Positions 1-6,537 of a stretch of DNA of 9,062 nt are shown in pieces. How positions within the stretch are numbered: the first letter of the stretch is position 1; the number at the start of each line of letters is the position of its first letter. A program made the position numbers and the translations under genes. The stretch lies in assembly GCA_029287305.1 (NCBI GenBank), contig JARFRJ010000419.1:1-9062 (forward strand), in the 5' to 3' direction. The stretch is from Hyphomonas sp. (GTDB taxonomy: Bacteria > Pseudomonadota > Alphaproteobacteria > Caulobacterales > Hyphomonadaceae). Under the pieces are notes generated by a model. That model searched no databases and had not been told where the DNA came from. It worked only from the letters and a program-made list of their open reading frames with translations.

Positions 1-51
1 AGAGCGTCAAGGCGTTCCAAAACAAGCGGACACGCGCTTTAAACCTTTAAT

Positions 52-519
52 TTATAAGCGTTTAAACGGTTTTGGCAGGGCTGTAGCACTGGCTGTGGCA
101 ACACAGTCCCCGTCCGGGCGATAGGCGTGCGCTTCCATAAAGGCCGCCGATTTTCCCCATTTGACAATATGTGCCCGAACCTCTGCGGGGCCGGGGAAAA
201 GTGGGCGCAAAAAGCTGATTTTCATCTCTAATGTTGGAGCGGTCATGGTCACATTAGAGGCAATGATGCAGCATGTAGACATGGCTTCATCCAGCATGGC
301 GGCGATAAATCCACCTTGGACCGCGCCGGTTGGATTGGCAAAACCCTCGCTCAGCTCAAAGGCCATGCGAATGATGCGGGCATCTTGATTCACCTCAATA
401 AGCTGCATGCCGAGCGTATCAGAGCAGGGCGGGCGTTTTTTTGACATTTGAAAACGCGCCAGCATATCGCCATCGCTTAGCTTTGGTCGGCCAAAGGCTA
501 GGGTTTCAGAGGCTGGCAT
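52..519 (-). CDS. PaaI-like hotdog-fold acyl-CoA thioesterase
   Basis: A single-domain hotdog protein of about 155 residues, the usual size for PaaI/YdiI-type thioesterases, which hydrolyse acyl- or aryl-CoA in the cytoplasm. The signature stretch at residues 62-81 reads NPTGAVQGG followed by FIAAMLDEAMS. The acidic residue of LDEAM (D77) is the expected catalytic carboxylate. The family's common HGG reads QGG here. A second conserved patch, EMKISFLRPLFPG, lies at 98-110. The frame stays open upstream to a TTG at 543, but the extra codons include ATA, AGA and TTA and neither start has a strong Shine-Dalgarno, so the ATG at 519 is preferred; an ATG at 465 is also possible. It lies just downstream of sspB on the same strand, with a gap of 41 nt (17 nt from the TTG), so co-transcription is likely. 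The substrate cannot be read from sequence. Confidence 0.85.
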   Translation of the reverse strand: MPASETLAFGRPKLSDGDMLARFQMSKKRPPCSDTLGMQLIEVNQDARIIRMAFELSEGFANPTGAVQGGFIAAMLDEAMSTCCIIASNVTMTAPTLEMKISFLRPLFPGPAEVRAHIVKWGKSAAFMEAHAYRPDGDCVATASATALPKPFKRL

Positions 520-560
520 TAAGCGTCTTTCTATTTCGTGCAAGCATGGGGGGTCGTCCC

Positions 561-1076
561 TTATTTGGGACGAAACCGGTCAAGGCTCACGACATTATTA
601 TCTTCCGTGGTCGCCGCCTGTTCGTCTTGATCCGGCTCATCTGTATCCTCTGCCTGCGCCGTCTCTTTTGGGGCCGAGGGTTCCGGTTCGCCCGCTTCAA
701 GGTCTTCAATTTGTTCAAATGCGAGGCCGAAATTAGCCGGGGGATCAATGAATTTCGTCATTGCTTTAAACGGGATGGATAGGCTTTGCGGGATACCGGA
801 AAATTTCAGGATCACTTCGAAATAATCTTCATGCACTTCCAAATCCCAGAATTGATGCTGGATCGCAATGGTCATCTCTTCTGGAAACTTCTCACGTAAA
901 TGGCCGGGGACCTTTACGCCTTCCGCCTCGGTTTTAAAGGTAATGTAAAAATGATGCTCCCCGATGCGTTCACCCCGCGCGGCGGTTTTCTCAAGCACTT
1001 GGCGTACAATACTGCGCAAAGCCTCCTGTTTCAGAGCTTCATAATCTATTTTATCGCTGATAATTGTGTCCATCAT
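561..1076 (-). CDS. sspB: SspB family ClpXP proteolysis adaptor (alphaproteobacterial type)
   Basis: 171 residues. SspB tethers ssrA-tagged and some other substrates to the ClpXP protease. Residues about 10-121 form the substrate-binding core typical of alphaproteobacterial SspB, including DYEALKQEALRSIVRQVL near the N-terminus, EHHFYITFKT (40-49), HLREKFPEEMTIAIQHQFWDL (59-79) and VILKFSGIPQSLSIPF (88-103). An acidic, low-complexity linker follows (about 122-160). The protein ends in NNVVSLDRFRPK, which matches the short C-terminal ClpX-docking peptide of the family. Two ATGs in tandem begin the frame; the first is favoured because an AAAGGG (1085-1090) sits 8 nt upstream of it. A PaaI-like thioesterase gene follows closely on the same strand. 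Recognition rests on the core motifs and the tail together, so confidence is high. Confidence 0.95.
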   Translation of the reverse strand: MMDTIISDKIDYEALKQEALRSIVRQVLEKTAARGERIGEHHFYITFKTEAEGVKVPGHLREKFPEEMTIAIQHQFWDLEVHEDYFEVILKFSGIPQSLSIPFKAMTKFIDPPANFGLAFEQIEDLEAGEPEPSAPKETAQAEDTDEPDQDEQAATTEDNNVVSLDRFRPK

Positions 1077-1112
1077 CCATAATGCCCTTTGCCTCGGTCA
1101 AGGTCTTTTTAA

Positions 1113-1140
1113 ACTATAGGCTCTGTGAAAGACATCCAAA
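1113..1140 (-). promoter_or_regulatory. Possible sigma70-type promoter for sspB
   Basis: Read on the minus strand, TTTGGA (1135-1140) is followed after 16 nt by TATAGT (1113-1118), about 37 nt before the sspB start codon. The -10 match is good and the -35 is weak. It fits the 137-nt gap between sspB and the upstream DUF1295 gene, but is only a pattern match. Confidence 0.3.
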
Positions 1141-1213
1141 AGGAGCCAATTTTTTGATTTTTTAAGCGCCCCGCAAATCTGTGGACCTGCCCTGAAGCCT
1201 TTTGTGCGGCCTG

Positions 1214-2122
1214 TCATCGCCTCTTTGGCCAGGTTGGAAAAAACATGCTGGAGGTTTTGATATAGTCCGCATAGCCATCGCGCTTGGCAGCGGACCGGCG
1301 ATCCATCCAGGGGCAGGAGACAAATAAGAACAGGGCAAGCATGGCGATCCAGCCAATACACGTCCAAGCATTTTGCCATCCGGCAGATAGCGCAAACAGC
1401 CAGAGGGAAAACCACATCAGCACTTCGCCGAAATAGTTCGGATGGCGCGAAAAGGCCCAAAGCCCCCCTGTAAAAAAGGCAGCATGGGCCTGACCTTCTG
1501 TCTTTTTAAAGCGGAAATGGCGCATTTGCCCATCGGCGAAAAGCTGTATCGTTGCCGCACTCAGACCCGCCAGACAGGCGATGATGTCCAGAACGAGATT
1601 AGACGGTCCGCTGCTGGATAGGACTGGATAGGCTGGCAAAACCGCCAGAAAGACGAGCACGGTGGGAAAAATGCAGATACCAAACAGATTGGAGACTTGA
1701 TAGAGTTTCGGATTATCTGCCCGCATTTCCTGATAGCGCCAATCTTCATGATGCAGGCCCGGCCAGTCGCGTGCCCAATTCGTCGTTAGGCGTACGGACC
1801 ACCAGAGGATCACCGCCATCATCATCAGCTTGTTGGCACTCATTTCAAACCCGCTTAGAGACCACCAATAAACCATAATCACCGGCGGGATGACCGACCA
1901 ATAAGGATCATATAGACTGGCATTCATCAGCCGTGCGCCAATGGCCCAGATCACCACGGTCGCGATCAGATCAGCGCTCAAAATACCCCAAATTGGGCCC
2001 CAATCCCGTACAAAATAAAAGCCAATTGCCGCCGCCGCCAAAGCGACCCAATAGGCCAATTTGACAAGAATGAGTGAGCGGACCTTGCCATATTGTGCAT
2101 TCTTGCTCAGATGTGGGTTCAT
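1214..2122 (-). CDS. DUF1295 family integral membrane protein (steroid-reductase/ICMT-like fold)
   Basis: 302 residues, strongly hydrophobic, with several predicted membrane segments: about 17-37, 43-63, 77-92, 97-112, 145-168, 175-195, 234-249 and 252-271. DUF1295 markers are SLYDPYWSVIPP (69-80), a W-R-T-NWARDWPGLHHEDWRY patch (113-130), the RHPNYFGE box (226-233) and a C-terminal KRDGYADY...TSSMFFP segment. The RHPNY-E box is shared with membrane methyltransferases and 5-alpha-reductase-like enzymes, but the reaction of bacterial DUF1295 proteins is not settled, so no function is assigned. The frame extends upstream to 2287, but that part overlaps a divergent SDR remnant and is not protein-like. 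The ATG at 2122 has GGAG 7 nt upstream and begins the typical N-terminus. It points away from the decayed SDR fragment. Confidence 0.9.
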   Translation of the reverse strand: MNPHLSKNAQYGKVRSLILVKLAYWVALAAAAIGFYFVRDWGPIWGILSADLIATVVIWAIGARLMNASLYDPYWSVIPPVIMVYWWSLSGFEMSANKLMMMAVILWWSVRLTTNWARDWPGLHHEDWRYQEMRADNPKLYQVSNLFGICIFPTVLVFLAVLPAYPVLSSSGPSNLVLDIIACLAGLSAATIQLFADGQMRHFRFKKTEGQAHAAFFTGGLWAFSRHPNYFGEVLMWFSLWLFALSAGWQNAWTCIGWIAMLALFLFVSCPWMDRRSAAKRDGYADYIKTSSMFFPTWPKRR

Positions 2123-2144
2123 AAGACATCTCCAGAGGGTGATA

Positions 2145-2384
2145 ATGACGCAACCTATCCATAAAGGGCGGTTCAAAAAGCCTGTTGAGGCGGTTTTGCT
2201 CGGCGTGACAGAGCTTATTCGTGTAAAGCCGAATACGCGCCCGATCAATCCCTCAGATCGTCTGGAGGGAAAAACCTGCCTTATCACGGGGGAAATTCTC
2301 AGCCTTGGCCTAGGTGTGGCCAGGCGTTGGGCGCAGCGCGCGCCTTATCTTCGCCTGCCGAACCTTGGAGCGTATCCGAGTTAA
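2145..2384 (+). pseudogene. Decayed 5' fragment of a short-chain dehydrogenase/reductase (SDR)
   Basis: A start codon with an AGAGGG ribosome binding site just upstream opens 79 codons. Residues about 40-50 read DRLEGKTCLITG, the classic first beta-strand of a Rossmann-fold SDR, and then LGLGVARRWAQR, the following helix. Between them the expected Ala-Asn-Ser-Gly of the TG-x3-G-x-G nucleotide loop is replaced by Glu-Ile-Leu-Ser. The 12 bases there can be explained by one base lost before AAATTCT and one gained after it, shifting the frame locally and restoring it. After about residue 66 the frame no longer resembles an SDR and stops at 2384, whereas SDRs run to about 250-300 residues; no continuation is seen in the other frames before the XRE gene. 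The intact start region and divergent position suggest the gene once paired with the DUF1295 gene. The SDR origin is an inference from motifs, without alignment. Confidence 0.65.
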
Positions 2385-2433
2385 AATGGGTCAGGATATT
2401 TGGGAGGCTATCGCAAAGATATATTGAATAAAC

Positions 2434-2760
2434 TTATATATCCCGTGTTATCGTCTCGCCCTGAAGTATGAATAAAGCCAATTGCTCTTTCGTCATTTGC
2501 AGAGAGAGATTTCTTAGCCGTTCATATAAGCTATTTGTTTCTTCATCATCTGATGCGCTCTCATTAACGTCTAAGAGCCAGTTTGGGCTGGTCTGCAAGG
2601 TTTGTGCGATTTTTATTAGAGTTGCCAAGTCAGGTTCACGTCGGCCGGTCACATAATGCCCATAGCGCCGCTCCTCAAGCCCAGCACGGCGGGCAATCTC
2701 TGAATTGGAGACACCCAATTGACGCGCTCTTAAACGCAATCTTTGTGCAAATAAGTCCAT
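2434..2760 (-). CDS. XRE/Cro-C1 family helix-turn-helix transcriptional regulator
   Basis: 108 residues. Residues about 5-63 form an HTH_3 (Cro/C1) DNA-binding domain: FAQRLRLRARQLGVSNSEIA, then RRAGLEERRYGHYVTGRREP, then DLATLIKIAQTLQTSPNWLL. SNSEIARRAG is the first half of the HTH, and the YVTGRREPDL segment follows the recognition helix as in this family. The C-terminal 40 residues are acidic then amphipathic (DDEETNSLYERLRNLSLQMT...) and could mediate dimerisation; no peptidase or ligand domain is seen. The ATG at 2760 has no obvious Shine-Dalgarno. Instead a perfect palindrome (2762-2776) sits directly against it, suggesting autoregulation that would also affect translation initiation. 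It is divergent from a small membrane-protein gene and lies in an AT-rich patch, so it may be acquired DNA. Confidence 0.9.
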   Translation of the reverse strand: MDLFAQRLRLRARQLGVSNSEIARRAGLEERRYGHYVTGRREPDLATLIKIAQTLQTSPNWLLDVNESASDDEETNSLYERLRNLSLQMTKEQLALFILQGETITRDI

Positions 2761-2761
2761 G

Positions 2762-2776
2762 GGAACATAATGTTCC
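2762..2776. promoter_or_regulatory. Perfect palindrome, candidate operator of the XRE regulator
   Basis: GGAACAT, one base, ATGTTCC: a perfect 7-1-7 inverted repeat lying one base upstream of the XRE start codon and within the gap shared with the divergent small gene. XRE regulators commonly bind such dyads near their own start. An ATGTTC half-site recurs at 2825-2830. Binding is inferred and untested. Confidence 0.5.
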
Positions 2777-2802
2777 GAATAATTCTTGAAAAGATATGTA
2801 CG

Positions 2803-2825
2803 TTTTGTATGCTATTTCTACAAAA
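2803..2825. repeat. Inverted repeat in XRE/small-protein intergenic region
   Basis: TTTTGTA (2803-2809) and TACAAAA (2819-2825) form 7-bp arms around a 9-nt spacer, in the AT-rich divergent region. It could be a second operator or part of the promoters. AT-rich DNA produces such arms by chance fairly easily, so confidence is low. Confidence 0.3.
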
Positions 2826-2859
2826 TGTTCTTATTCTATTTTATTCGTGTTCGAAATCT

Positions 2860-3123
2860 ATGACCCAATTTTATATATATGCGGTATTTTTCTCCCCTTG
2901 CTTGATCATCGTGTTTTGGTGCATTTTTGAAAATACTATAAAACCTTCCCTTATTCCCGAAGAGGAAATACAAAAAATTATAGAACAGATATATAAACGC
3001 CATGGGCCTCAAGCTTTTCCTATTGCCTGTCATGAGGAATATAGAGCGTGGTATGAAGGAAATCTGTTTGCGCATGGGCGCTGGCGCAGAATACGCCATA
3101 CTATGACAAGAATGGGTTTATAA
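2860..3123 (+). CDS. Small single-pass membrane protein of unknown function
   Basis: 87 residues from the ATG at 2860. One hydrophobic segment (about residues 4-23, FYIYAVFFSPCLIIVFWCIF) is followed by a cytoplasmic-looking domain with IPEEEIQKIIEQIYKRHGPQ, then EEYRAWYEGNLFAHGRWRRI and a basic end. The pattern of an acidic helix, a HG turn, E-x-RAW and G-x-WRR-R resembles a family of short uncharacterised alphaproteobacterial membrane proteins known to me only as hypothetical; this is a recollection without alignment. The frame is open from an ATG at 2770, which would add 30 hydrophobic residues but begins inside the palindrome. Neither start has a clear Shine-Dalgarno. Codon use is markedly AT-rich compared with most neighbours. 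Divergence from the XRE regulator suggests control by it. Confidence 0.7.
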   Translation: MTQFYIYAVFFSPCLIIVFWCIFENTIKPSLIPEEEIQKIIEQIYKRHGPQAFPIACHEEYRAWYEGNLFAHGRWRRIRHTMTRMGL

Positions 3124-3223
3124 GGACCTATATATTGTGAACGATCACCGTTTCACGTCGCTTTGCTTTGCCTGCCCAGACGGGACCTTGGCCTTCTTAT
3201 GGGCTCTTATTAGTCTTTAAACG

Positions 3224-3631
3224 CTACTCTTCTATTTTGACGCCATAAAGTTCCAGACGGTGATCGACGAGCTTATAGCCAAGTTCTTTGGCGATGATCT
3301 CTTGTAATCGTTCAATTTCCTGATTTTGAAATTCGATCACATCGCCTGTTCGGATATCAATCAAATGATCATGATGTTCATCCGGTGCTTCTTCAAAGCG
3401 GGCCCGGCCATCGCGAAAGTCATGGCGCTCAATTATGCCATATTCCTCAAACAGTTTGAGCGTACGATAGACCGTGGCCAGAGAGATGGACGTGTCAAGC
3501 GCATTGGTGCGGCGATACAGCTCTTCAGCGTCCGGATGATCGTTCGCTTCAGACAGAACTTGCGCAATTGTGCGCCTTTGGCTGGTCATGCGCAGCCCTT
3601 TTTGGGAGGTGATAATATCAAGCTTATCCAT
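3224..3631 (-). CDS. fur: Ferric uptake regulator family protein (Fur)
   Basis: 135 residues. Fur proteins are metal-sensing dimeric repressors of iron (or manganese, as Mur) homeostasis genes. The N-terminal winged helix includes KGLRMTSQRRTIAQVL (11-26), the DHPDAEELY stretch (31-39) and the recognition region SLATVYRTLKLFEEYGII (50-67). The dimerisation domain has the metal ligands in HHDH (86-89), E81, and H124 in DHRLELYG. There is not a single cysteine, so the structural CxxC zinc site of gammaproteobacterial Fur is absent; this is usual for alphaproteobacterial Fur/Mur. Whether it senses iron or manganese cannot be decided from sequence. It lies downstream of hisB on the same strand after a 153-nt gap that holds a plausible promoter, so it is probably transcribed at least partly alone. 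The start is the first ATG, with only a weak purine-rich site upstream. Confidence 0.95.
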   Translation of the reverse strand: MDKLDIITSQKGLRMTSQRRTIAQVLSEANDHPDAEELYRRTNALDTSISLATVYRTLKLFEEYGIIERHDFRDGRARFEEAPDEHHDHLIDIRTGDVIEFQNQEIERLQEIIAKELGYKLVDHRLELYGVKIEE

Positions 3632-3700
3632 ATCGTCTAAATGCCCTGATTAGGTCCCCGTGTCCAGACCGCGGGCCCGTCAATCGGACGATGTGTGAAA

Positions 3701-3729
3701 ATAACAGGCCTCGTTGAGCAGACGATCAA
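3701..3729 (-). promoter_or_regulatory. Candidate sigma70-type promoter for fur
   Basis: On the minus strand TTGATC (3724-3729) and TGTTAT (3701-3706) are separated by exactly 17 nt and lie about 70 nt upstream of the fur start codon. Each hexamer matches the consensus at four of six positions. No convincing Fur box was seen around it. Confidence 0.4.
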
Positions 3730-3784
3730 CAGAGGATCAAGGATTGGCAAGCCAACCCGCATCTATTTATAAGCTGAGAAAGCC

Positions 3785-4381
3785 TTATAGGACGCCTTTT
3801 GTGGAGGCCGCTTGACCGTTCAGGACAAGGTCTGGCGCGACCGCCATACGCAGCGCCCGGGCGGTGGCTTTGAACAGGCTTTCAGCAATATGATGCTGGT
3901 TCTCGCCATAGAGCGTTTCCAAATGCAGGCACATGCCCCCGCGCGTGGCGAAGGCTTGGAAAAACTCCTTGAACAGTTCGGTATCCATCACGCCGATTTT
4001 ATCGCGCGTGAAAGCGACATGCCAGATGAAGTAAGGCCGTCGGCACAGATCAACCGCTGCCCGGCTCAATGTCTCATCCATCGGCAGATAGGCATGGCCA
4101 AAGCGCGCAATACCGCCAAAATTGCCCAATGCCTCGACAAGGGCTTCTCCCATAACGATGCCTGTATCTTCAACGCTGTGATGCATATCAATATGCAAAT
4201 CGCCCTCGACGCGGACCGCCAGATCAAACGCGCTATGCTTGGCAAAACTTTCCAGCATATGATCGAAAAAGCCGATGCCTGTAGCGATATCGCTTTGCCC
4301 GGTTCCGTCCAGATTGAGAGAGACCTCTATACGCGTTTCCTTGGTTTCGCGACGGAGGGTGGCTGTGCGGGGTGCGCTCAT
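3785..4381 (-). CDS. hisB: Imidazoleglycerol-phosphate dehydratase (histidine biosynthesis)
   Basis: 198 residues, the full length of the monofunctional enzyme. HisB dehydrates D-erythro-imidazoleglycerol phosphate to imidazoleacetol phosphate in the cytoplasm, using manganese. Family signatures are all present: [19 protein letters not shown] (25-43), the metal-binding [17 protein letters not shown] region (65-81), the mid-protein [15 protein letters not shown] (140-154), the second ligand cluster [10 protein letters not shown] (163-172) and the terminal STKGVL. The ATG at 4381 gives a standard N-terminus, although the nearest GAGG is rather far upstream. No other his gene flanks it: the upstream neighbour is an acyl-CoA synthetase and the downstream one fur. 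In many relatives hisB sits with hisH, hisA and hisF, so here it looks separated from that cluster, at least within the visible region. Confidence 0.97.
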   Translation of the reverse strand: MSAPRTATLRRETKETRIEVSLNLDGTGQSDIATGIGFFDHMLESFAKHSAFDLAVRVEGDLHIDMHHSVEDTGIVMGEALVEALGNFGGIARFGHAYLPMDETLSRAAVDLCRRPYFIWHVAFTRDKIGVMDTELFKEFFQAFATRGGMCLHLETLYGENQHHIAESLFKATARALRMAVAPDLVLNGQAASTKGVL

Positions 4382-4428
4382 AGGGTTTACTTTCGCCTCT
4401 TTAATGCAAGTCTTTTAGGGTCTCTGCG

Positions 4429-4461
4429 GGCGGCTGGCAATGACGGACTTTACCAGCCGCC
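4429..4461. repeat. 9-bp inverted repeat (hairpin) between acyl-CoA synthetase gene and hisB
   Basis: GGCGGCTGG (4429-4437) and CCAGCCGCC (4453-4461) pair perfectly around a 15-nt loop. It lies in the 151-nt gap, 48 nt upstream of the hisB start. No U-tract follows on the minus strand and only three Ts follow on the plus strand, so it is not a standard intrinsic terminator. It might form a leader hairpin or end the upstream transcript in a factor-dependent way. Confidence 0.35.
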
Positions 4462-4532
4462 TTTAAAAGCCCTGCTAGCTTATGTCGGATGCGGCTGGAT
4501 CGACAGGTCTGATCTCTCCTGAAGAGGTATTT

Positions 4533-6374
4533 TTACAGTCGATAGGCCCCGGCCATAATGGATTCATATACATCATGGGTCAGCGGGATATAGGCATTGG
4601 TTTCCGGATCGGCAAACCAGAGGGGCTCAGCGATATTATCCGGATTGAAGCCTTCCTTAACTAGGTCTATTTTGCGATATTTGAACGTGCCTGTTGTCTC
4701 GGCCTCTTTTTGGATGCGCAGAAAAACAGGCAGGGAATAGGCGGGAAGATTTTCCGAAAGCTTTTTATAGAGCGTCTCAAACTCCAATTCCTCAGGAGTG
4801 GCGGTGAGAGCTGCCATGCCCGCCTTGCCGTCCATGCCCGGAATGGTTACGCCATAGACATTGGCATGCTGAATGCCGTCAATACTGGCGAGCGCTTCGC
4901 CGACCTCATTGGTCGCCACATTTTCGCCTTTCCACCGGAATGTATCACCAATACGGTCGACAAAATAAATATAGCCATCACCATCCTTGCGCATCAGATC
5001 GCCCGTGCGAAACCATACATCGCCTTCTTCAAAGACATTGGTCAGCAGCTTCTTCTGGGTTGCTTCAGGATCATTATAGCCATCAAACCGGGTGCGCGCT
5101 TCATTGCCGACCTTGCCTAAAACTTCTCCTACTTCATTCGGGTCTGTCTGTATGCAAAACCCATCTTCGCCTCTGATTGGCATTTCGCTGTCAATATCAA
5201 ACTTGACAAAGGCGACATGAGCAAAGCGACTTTCCAGGAATTTTGGAATACGGCCAACCGCGCCAACCTTCCCGTCAAAGCTTAAGAAGGAGACATTTCC
5301 CTCGGTCGAGCCATAAAATTCCACAAGGGTTGGAATATGAAAGCGATCGAGGAATTGTTGCCAGATTTCAGGGCGCAGACCATTGCCAAAGCCGCTGCGT
5401 ACAGTATGCGCCCGCTCTTTGGGGTGTGGCGGCTGGTTCAGAAGATAGCGGCAAAGCTCGCCAATATAGACAAGAACCGTAACGCCATAATCGGATACAT
5501 CATCCCAGTATTGTGAGGCGGAAAACTTTCTACGGATGACAAGGCTCGCCCCGGTATTGAGCGCAATGCCAACCCCGCAGACGCCGCCGGTTGAATGATA
5601 GAGCGGTAAAGGCACATAGACCCGGTCCCGCGCGGTGGTGTTTGTCGGGGTCACAAAAGTGCGCATCATGCTTTGCATGCGCGTCTGGGTCAGTTTGGCC
5701 GCTTTCGGCAAGCCAGTTGTGCCGGAGGTGTAGACATAAAGGCATAAATCCTTACCGCGCAAATGTGCCCGGTGACTGTGATCTGGTCGCGCATCGCTTG
5801 CCGCTTCCAGCAGGGGCTCAAGCGGGCTGGCTTGCCGTGTACCTTGCTCTTTGTGCGCCGCGTCTGCGCCAGAGGCGGGGCTGCCATACGCGCTGAATCT
5901 GAAAATCGGGATATCTTTTTTCAGAAAACTTTGGGCGCTTTCCATCTGGGCGTCTTGTTCAGCCTCGGTGATCACCAGTTTTGCCTCTGCAATATTAATG
6001 CAATGGGCAAGGCCTTCGCCGCGCAAATTATGATTGATGAGCCCGCTCACAACGCCAATTTTGGCAAGGCCGATCCAGATAGCAATATATTCAGGCCGGT
6101 TGCCCATGAACACGGCCACCGCATCCCCGGCTTTCAACCCCTCGCCCAAACCCCAATTAGCAACCCGATTGGCCAGAGCCTCCAGCTCGGCATAGGTCAT
6201 AATATCGCCTTCAAAACGGATCGCGACTTTGGAGGCATGCTTGTCAAAGCTTTTTTCCAAATCATCAGCGAGGATATTCTCACTATCAGGGGAAAGGTCC
6301 TTAATGTCCGCCAGAAGCCGCCAAGCGCCTCGTAAAGTCTGCCAGTCGCGCTTCAGGTTTGACAATAGGCCCAT
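4533..6374 (-). CDS. Long-chain acyl-CoA synthetase of the FATP/FadD type
   Basis: 613 residues, an adenylate-forming enzyme that activates fatty acids with ATP and CoA, probably at the inner face of the membrane. Conserved motifs in order: P-loop YTSGTTGLPK (215-224), the VPLPLYHSTGG substrate region (254-264), FYGSTEGN (353-360), RTGDL (456-460), the hinge FVDRIGDTFRWKGEN (471-485) and a C-terminal GTFKYRK segment (562-568) carrying the likely catalytic lysine. The YGSTEGN and DTFRWKGENVAT forms are those of the fatty-acid transport protein (very-long-chain) branch rather than E. coli FadD. The ATG at 6374 has GGGAGAG 7 nt upstream. The gene diverges from tesB, encoding a thioesterase that reverses its product, across a 163-nt region containing phased repeats. 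hisB and fur follow on the same strand after sizeable gaps, with no obvious functional link. Chain-length preference is unknown. Confidence 0.93.
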   Translation of the reverse strand: MGLLSNLKRDWQTLRGAWRLLADIKDLSPDSENILADDLEKSFDKHASKVAIRFEGDIMTYAELEALANRVANWGLGEGLKAGDAVAVFMGNRPEYIAIWIGLAKIGVVSGLINHNLRGEGLAHCINIAEAKLVITEAEQDAQMESAQSFLKKDIPIFRFSAYGSPASGADAAHKEQGTRQASPLEPLLEAASDARPDHSHRAHLRGKDLCLYVYTSGTTGLPKAAKLTQTRMQSMMRTFVTPTNTTARDRVYVPLPLYHSTGGVCGVGIALNTGASLVIRRKFSASQYWDDVSDYGVTVLVYIGELCRYLLNQPPHPKERAHTVRSGFGNGLRPEIWQQFLDRFHIPTLVEFYGSTEGNVSFLSFDGKVGAVGRIPKFLESRFAHVAFVKFDIDSEMPIRGEDGFCIQTDPNEVGEVLGKVGNEARTRFDGYNDPEATQKKLLTNVFEEGDVWFRTGDLMRKDGDGYIYFVDRIGDTFRWKGENVATNEVGEALASIDGIQHANVYGVTIPGMDGKAGMAALTATPEELEFETLYKKLSENLPAYSLPVFLRIQKEAETTGTFKYRKIDLVKEGFNPDNIAEPLWFADPETNAYIPLTHDVYESIMAGAYRL

Positions 6375-6537
6375 GCTTTTTCTCTCCCATATATATTGTT
6401 TTATTGAAACAAATTTGATGAAACTTGGATCAAACTTGTCTTTATCATTACATATCTTGTCTTTAATAGGGGATTTTCCAATAAAATTCCTGTTATGTAA
6501 CCCCTTTTGACATAGCCCTTCGGCTTAGGAGACTATT
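6375..6537. promoter_or_regulatory. Divergent control region of acyl-CoA synthetase gene and tesB
   Basis: AT-rich 163-nt region between two divergent starts, each with a good ribosome binding site (GGGAGAG at 6382-6388 for the synthetase, AGGAG at 6527-6531 for tesB). It contains TTGTTT (6396-6401) and AAACAA (6407-6412) as a 6-5-6 dyad, two AAACTTG copies (6421-6427 and 6432-6438, 11-bp period) and two CTTGTCTTTA copies (6435-6444 and 6456-6465, 21-bp period). The CTTG cores therefore lie 11 and 21 bp apart, on about the same face of the helix, as expected for a cooperatively bound regulator. Exact promoters could not be fixed. Confidence 0.5.

Noticed and set aside
39..65. CtrA binding site near the left edge (several TTAA words)
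   Set aside because: The TTAA words are spaced 4 and 11 nt, not the 7 nt of the consensus, and lie at a gene's 3' end. The pair at 8892-8903 also has a 4-nt spacing.
1098..1460. 120-codon minus-strand frame overlapping the DUF1295 3' end
   Set aside because: Out of frame with the DUF1295 protein over most of its length and without motifs; a shadow frame.
2762..2852. Alphaproteobacterial LexA box (GTTC-N7-GTTC) upstream of the small membrane protein
   Set aside because: Several GTTC words occur, but none have the required 7-nt spacing.
3812..4522. 236-codon open frame on the plus strand opposite hisB
   Set aside because: It is the complement of an unmistakable hisB, has no family motifs, and its composition is explained by antisense to a conserved gene.
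5763..6335. 190-codon plus-strand frame opposite the acyl-CoA synthetase gene
   Set aside because: It lies fully inside the synthetase coding region, whose motifs are intact; no start signal or domain supports it.
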